A DNA stretch of 64,000 nt, taken from the NCBI GenBank assembly GCA_014529385.2, contig CM043948.1:82616760-82680759 (forward strand), read 5' to 3'. Position numbers and translations under genes: made by a program. The DNA is from Adiantum capillus-veneris (taxonomy: Eukaryota; Streptophyta; Polypodiopsida; Polypodiales; Pteridaceae). The notes beneath the pieces are model-generated. The model saw nothing but the letters and a program-made list of their open reading frames with translations, was not told the DNA's origin and did not search any database. This document shows, in pieces, positions 20,001 through 29,588 of the stretch (position 1 is its first letter; each line of letters starts with the position of its first letter).

Positions 20001-23000
20001 CATCCCTATCTGAAATGGTTGACTTTGGCAAACCACAGAGGGGTTACCAATGCTTAATGAACAACCGTGCTACATCTTGTGCAGTGATTGTGGCCTTACA
20101 AGGAATCAACATGCAAAATTTGCTGAAACGGTCAACCATTGTCAAACATCGAGTGTTCCTTGAATGCAAACTAGGTGGAAGGTTAGTCACAAAAATCCAT
20201 AGAAATGTCCTGAAAGGCACGTCGGGAATAGGCAGCGGTAGCAAGAGGCCTTGCTGCTTACCCTGAGGAGCTTTTACCTTTGACAAATGGTGCATTGTGT
20301 GACATAACGAAACACATCTTTTCGCATTTTAGGCCAATAAAAGAATCTTTCTATTTTTTCCAAAGTGGTGTTCATTCCCCTGTGCCCACCCGTGAGAGAG
20401 TCATGAGCATCGTGCAATATGGCTGTCCTGAGAGAGGGTCACACACATAGACGGTGACGAAAATACAACAAACCTTTATGAATGAGATAGTTGTTGGGCC
20501 CTTGGGGAGCAAGAGCGTGCAACCATTGCTTACAAACTCTGAATCTGCATACTGGTTCTTCATGCTATCAAAAGAAAACCCTGAATAGAAACTGTGGATC
20601 TTGACTGAAGAGCCAAGATCTGTCCTTTGCAACTTAACGCTTCTGCATGCTGCTGAAGCACAACACCTATGGTGACATTGCTCGCATCCGTCCATATCTC
20701 AAAGGGGTCGTCCCAAGAGGCAAGGATTAGAAACGGCGTTTTTGTCACCGCAACCTTGAGATTTGCTAAAGCCTCAACGGCTGCCTCGGACAGAACCATC
20801 CTTTCAAAACATCTATCACGGGTGCGGCAATGCGTGCAAAATTCTCTATGTGCAAACTATATGCTTGACATAAACCAAGAAAAGAACGCACATCATATGC
20901 AGTTTTGGGCAAATCCCAATTACGAACTTGTTCTACCTTCACGGGATCGAGCTTGACACCTTCTGCAGAAATAATATAACCCAGATAAGTAACTTCAGTG
21001 AGAAAAAACTCTCTTATCTGCAATGTACAAGTGACACTCATCCAAACGGGCTAAAACCCTTTCTACATCCTTTTCACGTTGTTCCCACGATGCAGAGAAA
21101 ATGAGAATATCAAGAAAGCCAAACACACACACGCCAATCATATCGCCAAAACGGCCTACCATGAGATAGTTAAATGTACCCACGGCACCTGTTAATCCAA
21201 AAGGCATAACCACATACTCCCATTGCCCTTGCTCCATGCGAAAGGCGGTCCTGTAGATATCGCCTTTGAATACCCTTACCTGATGGTATCCACTTTTGAG
21301 ATCGACCTTGCTGAAAACCTATGCCCCATTGAGCCTGTCAAGGATATACACAATGCGAGGCATCGGAAACTTGTTCTTGACGGTCATCTTGTTCAAAGCC
21401 CTGTAATCAACACACAAACGAGACGAACCATACTTCTTGCGGACAAGTAAAATAGGAGCAGCAAAAGGACTTACACTAGGGCGTATGAATTCTCTGTCCA
21501 CCAACTCCGTGAGTTGCCGCTCTAACTCCTCTTCTTGAGTCTTGTTCAAACGGTAGGGAGCCTTACCGATTGGCTGTGCCCCCTCCGTGAGTTCGATGCA
21601 ATGGTACTCCGGCCGCACGGGAGGGAGAGAGGGTGGAAGATCATCCTGCAAAACGAGGTGCTCATACTTGTCTGGAGCCTTAAAGTTCTGGGTAACTGGA
21701 GAGGCGCTTTAACTCTTCGTCGTAATTCACGCTTCGCCTGCACATGAGAAATGAGAGGTAAAGAATGTAGACCCTTCTCACCACGAATGATCATGGGAGA
21801 GTCACTTTTGGCGTTTAGAGCGCATTGTGTGTCCAATCAATGAGAGGGTTATGGTCACGAAACCATCGAATGCCCAAAGTCATATCACATCCTGAGAGAG
21901 GAGACACGACAAATTTTCTACGGAAGGAGGCTTGTTGAACAGTGAATAACACATCAAGGCATTCTTGCATAATGAGAGAGTCCATACCGGGAGCGAAGCC
22001 CGACACCTCGAGAAAAGTTGTTTGGCTAACCTCCAGGCGGGCCCTCTCTACAAGAGTCACCAATCACATCATGCATATTGCCTGAATCAAACAATATGAT
22101 AAAACGGTGACCCTTCACATGACCATAACATAAAGAGAGAGTCATCAATGTGTGTGTCAGAAACATGTGGAGAATCAGATTGGTTCACTAAAGTGCTTGT
22201 GGTAGCTGTCGGTGCTTTGGGTTCTTTAGGTGGTGCTGTCTTAGGCCATGCCTTCTTTATATGACCCTTGACGTGACATTGATAACATCGACCTTCCTTA
22301 GCATAAATGATTTGTTCTCTTGGTGTTATGTTTCTCCTATAATTCCTTGTGCAGCTTTTCAATCTTGGGTTAGCTTTTAGCAAGTGTTTTAGCTTCTACC
22401 TTAGATTCATTTTGAGAGTTCTTTTCTGAAGGATTAGAGGAAGATGGGCTAGAAGAGTTACCATTCTTACGATTATTACCGTTGTGTGGGTTCTGAGGAG
22501 TTTGAGAGGTACTGTGAGAAGACTTGTTCTCCTTAGGCTTTCCTTTGTTGTGCTTCATCTCTTGTGTGAGAGCAATCGCTACCTCTTTGTTGAGATCCAC
22601 GGGGTCGAGTACTTCGACATCATACTTGATATACTTGTCCAACCCGAAAAGGAATGCCTCTTTGCGCTCATCATCCGATTTGCGTAATTGGGTGCCGAGC
22701 TGCAAAACATGGTTAGAGAAAGACATAAGTGGCATACCATTTTTCTTGAGACTGCGCAAATCTTCTTTCAACCGCGCTAGGTACTGAGGTGGCATAAACT
22801 GCGCCTTGAGCTTGTCTTGGAAGTCGGCCCAATTGAAAGAAAGGGGCATGCCTTCTTCGGTTTCCTCTATGTGCGCGGCCAACTGTGCTTCTTGCCACGC
22901 TTGATACCAATTGATGGCATCACCGGCAAGATACATGGCTGGCGTCAAAACTTTGCTATTCCTTCTTTTCTTAGTTGTCGCAAAACAAGCATTAAATCGA

Positions 23001-26000
23001 TGCAACCAAGAATGAATAACATTAGCATCCATCTTACCGTCATTCTTACTGAACGTCAACTTCTCAGTGATTGGATTGTTGGAGTCCGCATCTCTACTTG
23101 TGCTACGTGATGAACCGCCCACATCCTTGATTGGCTCGGATTGTTGGAGTCCGCATCTCTGCTTGTGCTACCTGAGTGAATTGTCCACATCCTTGACTGG
23201 CTCGGATTTCGAGGTGAGTACATGTAGGGCCAACTCTTGCATGCGTTGGTCTCTCTGAGCCTCACTCTCTAACTCCGTAGCCACTCGCCTTTCTTCGGCC
23301 GCTATGCGTTGAGCTTCGCGTGCTTGTTCCATGATGGCGTGTTGTGCTTCTGTTGTTGCATCATGTCCATCATCGACTTGACCAAAGCCTCCATTGAATT
23401 TGGTGTAATCTGTGGCGTAGATGGGGATGGGGGAGGACCGGGAAACATTCCTTCTGGTGTAGAAACTTCTTCTTCACCAACTCCACTCTCTCACCTTCAC
23501 GCAAAGTATTAATTCCACTTCGGGTGGTGACCATACACTGAGATCTTGGGTACTTAAGTTCTTGAGGAACTTGGGTTCTTGAGGTTCTTGAGTTCTTTAG
23601 CTTGCGTTGTTGTTTGAGAAGGCTTTTCTCTTACCCGAGCTCGACTCTTCCCTGCGGGCGCACCCCTTGGCGGCCTTGCGTTCACACCAAAAGTTGCTTT
23701 TTCCCACTTCACGTCGATTGGCCGGCCGCTAAGTGCACGGTCCGCTCTCAATGAGTTAAAAGAGGAACAAGGGGAGGTTGGACAAGCCCTTCTTTCTTGG
23801 GTTACCTGTCACTCTTCAAAAACACGATTAGGAATCGACACACCCAAGTGCTTGGATTACGTGCGACCGCAACAAGCAAAAAATTTCTTGTGGTTCTTTC
23901 CTTGAGTGATACAGAACACTGCCAAAAAGCTCTGATACCAATGTAAGGTGCAGCGGAAGTGAATGTTGATATTGCTCAAGATGAGTGCTCCGAACTGAGC
24001 TCAAGGGTTCCTTTTACTTACGGAAGGGATCCGTTCCTTTAGAGAGAGAGTGCAATGATCACAAACAAAGTGAATGCTAGTGTGAATGAGAGTGCTGAGA
24101 CTGGGAGAAAGAGAGAGAGAAGATTACGACACCAGACGGTTCTCAAACCCTCTTCCAAGGGTCCCCCTCTCTATGGCGAGAGAGGTCTATGCTATAGATT
24201 GCACAGATATGGTACAATGGTCTGGATGCAATGGACTTACCGTGGATGTTGACGACAATGATGACGACGACGAGGAAAGGCTGAAAACTGAAAACGCTAG
24301 GGCTGAAATGCTGAAATCTGGAAAATGCTGACTCTCTACTGAACACTGACACTGTGTCGACGAGGATGGCGATGACGACGACTCGACGAAGTTGTGCTGA
24401 AAACGCAGATGCTGAAATCTGCAAACAGCGGGCTGAAACTGTAAACGCGGGTAGACTCTTGCTTCGGGTAGGTGAGATATGCGAAGCCAAGGGTTGAATG
24501 TACAAAGGCTAAGGGCTGAAAACTGAAAACGCTAATTGACTTGGCTGATTTGGCGCCGGGAAACTACAAAACGCTAGGCTTGATCTGCAATGGAAATGTT
24601 GGGGCTGATTTGCTACAGAAAACGCCAGGCTGATCTTGTTGGCATAAAACGCTAGGGTTCTGTGCCGGTCTTGTTGAGAAGGTGTATTGCAAGTTGCTGG
24701 AACTTCTTCTGTTGCCTCTTCTGCTGGAAATGGGCGCGCCCCCTTTCTGCTTATTTAACTGCTACAAGCTGGGTCGAGCAGTCACTCCTACAGCCCCACG
24801 ACCCTGGAAATGGGTGCAATTAAATAATAAAATGCCAAATTTTTTGTAAAATGTTCTACCCCAAAAATGGCCGGAATTTGGACCTTCTGCTTGGACCATG
24901 CATATGTTGGGTGGTATTGGGTGTGCAATCAGAGGATATGCAACTACTCTAAGTGCCTGGACATGCACGGCCTGCTCACAGGCCCACGAAGGTGCAAGAA
25001 CACTTCCTAGGATGATCTGAACCCTATACCTGAGATAGCTTGTCCACATGCACATAGGGATAGATGTGCACGTGACATGATCACTATTCAGATAGCTACA
25101 CTTCACCACCTAATTATAGTATCTTTATCCCTAGATCTATCTTGTGTTTTGATTTGGGATTTTTCCCCATGATTTCATTGTATACCTTTTAGGGGGGTTT
25201 TCCCGTTTTCTTGTATATGGACCTATGGTCAATTTGATGTAATGCAAAGGGTCAAAGGCCCACTTTTATTGAGAGAGAGAGTGGAACTGGCCTGTTCAAT
25301 CCAAAAAGGGCAGTAGACTTTACTTCAAACCTTGATTTAGCTTTCACCCATTATTAGTCGTCTATTCTACCTGTACTTTCAAGACACAACAAAGGGGAGA
25401 GGGATATAGGTTGCTAGATTGCACCTGTATGAGTAGATCGACACCAGATTGGCCCCTAACTTAGGCGCCCCTTTCGGTATTTCTTTATTGTTAAAAAGAG
25501 GGAATAAACGCTGTGGTTCCCTACAAGCTGCCCCGCACAAACTTGGCTGAATTTCAACTGTTCCGGCCCGATTTCGGCAGCATAACTGTACTAGGATCCT
25601 TCACAGTCAGTATTCCCACGCATTGAATGACTTTCCCGACGCATACGGGCACTTTGCAAGACCTAGCGAGAATCTGCAGCAGGCTGAATTCTCTGTTTTC
25701 AGCCTCGAAAATGCGCCGAATCACCTGTACAACGGCCCCCTCGCGTCCGCGAACCTCCTGGGGGTATTAGGGACCGTTTATGGCCAAAACCCTAAACCTG
25801 CAAAAATACACACAGGCTGTAATTTACTGTTTCGGGCTCCGTTTCGCGTGCCGGTCGCATCCGTAGCAAGTCCAAAAGGTCAAAATGACCTATGAGACCA
25901 AATCGATACAATCTTGGTGGATCTAATACAATGTCTTGGTACAAAAATAAAATGAAGTAAAGTGAAAAACTAAAATCTTAATTGCTGGATGTGAACTAAG

Positions 26001-29000
26001 GATCTAGCTGGAACTATGTAGGATATGAGTAGGGGGGTGAAAGTGGTGACTGGGGGCTAATACAACACAATGTGGGTGTGCCTGTGGGAATAGATTGGGT
26101 GAGAGCTAATACAAAGGCTGATACAAGATGAGTAGGGTGTACAATCCTCAAAAGACCTAAATCATAGGAGATCCATCATCGGTCGTTGGCGGATCTCATC
26201 AATCTCCTCCATGGTCAATAGTCTGACCGGGCGGCGTGCATGTCGGGCCAAAGTGATCCGAATCCTTTGATGCATCCTCCATTGATGCTTTGTAGTCCTC
26301 CGTAGTCGTGGGCATCTAGATCTCCCTAGCTGGGTTGCTGGATCGATCAATGTGCCTTTGGTGTGAGGAGAATGTGAGCTCTGTTGTGGTAGCCGCTCCT
26401 CTGGCTGTCCATTGTCCACTCTAAAGAAGTCTGTGATCCGTCTCTGAGATTGGCTAGCCTCGCCTCTTATCAGACTCTCTTTGTGTCTACGCAACTCGAG
26501 CAAAAACAGACCATGGCATCTCTGGTCCTCATACCCCATGACTCTAGAAAGTGGTCTAAAGCCCTCTCTGAACAGGCAGTGAAAGCAGCCTCGTATCTCA
26601 TAGTAAATTGGGTAGTGGCATGTGTAGTGCAACTATGTCATGTCGTGGCCTCTATTGGTAGTCCGTTGTATCTACTAGTCTCGATCCGAAGGTGGTGTGA
26701 AGATGTGCGTATCTGGCTAATAGCACATCATATCCCATAAGATAAGTGGGTGTCCATATATTTGGGCCTCGTCACAAAACCATCCTCAGTAAGCTGGAGA
26801 AGATGCTCTCTATAGAAAGCCATCTTCGTGCCCAACTCTTGTGCCTGCTATATCCAAGTCCTCGTAGTATCTAGCTGAGTTAGGTCTTGACGGTTGAGCC
26901 TAGTGATCTCGGATTGTGTAAGAGTCAGAGATGGTGCATCCAATGAGTATTGGAAGGGGGTCAATCTGTCCATGCTGAACCCATGTACTTGAAACCATGA
27001 TGTCATCTCCCCATACGAGCATGTTGTGTCTCCCTGCAAAGCTAACTGTCGAGAGGACTCAAGTGCTAGGCGGGCATATCTGTCTCTGGGGAGGTCCCAC
27101 AAGCGGTGTAAAAAGGAGACTGATCTGGTAAGCGCCTCAACCACTAGTGAGGGGGCAGCTAGCTCTGCTCGAATAATGTCATGTGATATTGAAGCCTTGG
27201 CTCTAATAAGCCGCAAAATCATAGAGACTAGAGGCTTCTCCATGTCTCCCCATCCATCAATGCGACTGGACCTCCCATGATGGTCCAATGACGGCCCCCA
27301 TATCTGAACTCCATTGAGCAATGCGGAAGCCACCAGAGTGTCAAAAAGCCAGAGCTTCGTCCAAGGCTCCTGAAACTAAATTTGTGAACACATCCTCTCC
27401 AATCCACCCAATGCTGCATGTGCTCTAGTCAGTCTAGTGTGTGCTGCTCTCCTCAATGAAAATGCTGGTCCACTAAAGACCACCCCAAGGTAGGTGTAAG
27501 CATCTGTATACTCCACTGTCTCATGGCTATATGTGAATGTGGGTGCTGATCTTCTGGCCCACTGTGGGGTGGTGTTAAACACCATAACCTTGGTTTTACC
27601 AAGGTTGACAGATAGACCACTGTCGTGAGCAAACCTATGCAAAGCATCCAAGTGACGTTGCATCCCCTCTGGAGAGTCGGAGATCAACACAATATCATCA
27701 GCATATAACAATAGTGGAATCCATGTCCCTGCCAATTGTGCACCTCTATCACCCTCTCTCTAAATATAGTCAAAAACCTCATCCACATACATACCAAATA
27801 GAGTAGGAGAGAGCGGGCAGTCCTGCTTCACCCCGATAGTGGAGTGAACTAATGTAGATAACCCCTCTTGAGTGCGTACATGCCCCACTACTGACCTGTA
27901 TAATGTCATAATCCCCCAAATCAGCTCTGTGGGTACTCCCATCTCCTGTAGTCTACGCATCAATCTAGCTCTAGTCCACAAAGCTACAATAGATCTGTCT
28001 CCCATGTTGCCCTCCTCAATAATGGGTCGGAGTGTCAGAATGTGGTGAAGAGTAGAAAAACCTCTCCTGAACCCTGCTTGCCGAGTTGCGTGTATACCCT
28101 CAGCTGCTGCTCAAGAATGGATGCATACAACCGTGCCAATGTGTGTCCAATCATGATAGTGTGATAATTCCCAAGCTCCATAGGGTCTCTTGACTTGAAG
28201 ATAGGTATAATAGTAGATAAACTCCAAGTATCAGGCAAACCCTCACACATGGCACAATTGAACACAACTGCTAGAAGCTCTGCAAGCAGATGCGTGGCAT
28301 GTATAAAATGCTCAGCCACTAAGCCATCATGATCATATGCTCTCCCAGTCCTCACCCTATCAATTGCCTTCTTCACCATCTCAGCGGGTGAAAAAAGCAC
28401 GTGTGTGTGGGCAAAATCCTAGCCACCATGGATGTATGTATACACTTTTGTGATGAGGAGGGCTATGATATAGTCCCCATCCAAATGGTATCAATTGATC
28501 GAGGGGAAAGAGGTTTTCTCCAATCACTATTACGATGCTACGCACGAGTGGGAAGAAGAATCCATTACAACAGAGGGTTGGACTCCGAGAAAGAGCATGA
28601 AAGAGCCAAGCTTCTACTCAGAGGAGGGGAAGAAAGATTTTTTTGAGTCAATACTATGCATGATGGAGCCGATGGTCATATTGTCTTGTGGGTGACTACC
28701 ATGGGTCTATACCTTGCACGTTCCTTCAAGGGTGAATTTGGGCTTATCCTGGATTCAGCTAGGTATATATAAATGGGGCATTTGGTGACGGATTTCCCTA
28801 GAGAGCGACAAGAGAGACAGATTGGCCATATGAGAGAACGCCCCCCCACAACCACAGCAGACCCAACAGAGTTTTGCACAGCAACATGACCCTTGCTGAG
28901 GACATCACGGGAGAGCCAGTCTCAGGATCACAGACTTCTTTACACCAGCCAAGGGACAACCAGAGGATCAGTCATCACAGCAGATCTCAGATCCCACCCA

Positions 29001-29359
29001 CACCAAAGGTACGTGGATCGATCGAGCCATTGAGCTAGGTAGATCCAGGCGCCCACGACCACGGGGGGCCTCACATAATCAACGGAGGTGGCAGCAGAGG
29101 ATCCAGGCCATCCTAGCTCGACATGCGAGACGACCAATGAGAGTATTGACCATGGAGGATATTGATGAGATTCGGCAGCGACCGATGAGGGATCTCATCT
29201 GATGATTTGTATCTCATTTGACCCATCTTTGTTTCAGCTTTGTATCAGCTAACCTATTATATTAGCCCTCACCCCATCACCCCTCTCCACCTATTTTGTC
29301 TCAGTTTCAGTTTTTCAGTGCTTTGTACTCTTTGTACTCAGACACTGTATCAGATCCAC

Positions 29360-29440
<81 letters not shown>

Positions 29441-29498
29441 CAGGCCGGTCAGATGTCACGTCATCACTTTGTGATACACACTTGCACAGGCACATGCG

Positions 29499-29588
<90 letters not shown>

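Larger units (their letters stand above)
18229..25077 (-). mobile_element. Ty3/gypsy element G2 with target duplication TGATC
   Basis: Minus-strand element with a left (3') LTR at 18229-19574, a right (5') LTR at 23942-25077, a primer site at 23929-23940 and identical 5-bp flanks TGATC (18224-18228 and 25078-25082). Internal order on the minus strand is gag, protease, RT, RNase H, integrase, as in Ty3/gypsy. All ORFs are broken by frameshifts. The integrase frame runs straight into the 3' LTR without a visible polypurine tract. It shares its LTR family with G1, G3 and the solo LTR at 31874. Confidence 0.9.
25863..28405 (-). mobile_element. 5'-truncated LINE (non-LTR retrotransposon)
   Basis: A minus-strand LINE whose reverse transcriptase begins abruptly at about 28400 and whose 3' UTR runs to about 25863. 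No endonuclease or ORF1 is attached, as expected of 5' truncation. Its 3' UTR (GGTCTCATAGGTCA on the minus strand) recurs at 31622-31873, 32552-32640 and 38245-38330, so it is a multicopy family. Confidence 0.82.

Noticed and set aside
29307-29501. Arg-Glu repeat ORF on the minus strand
   Set aside because: Opposite-strand reading of the same (TC)n tract.
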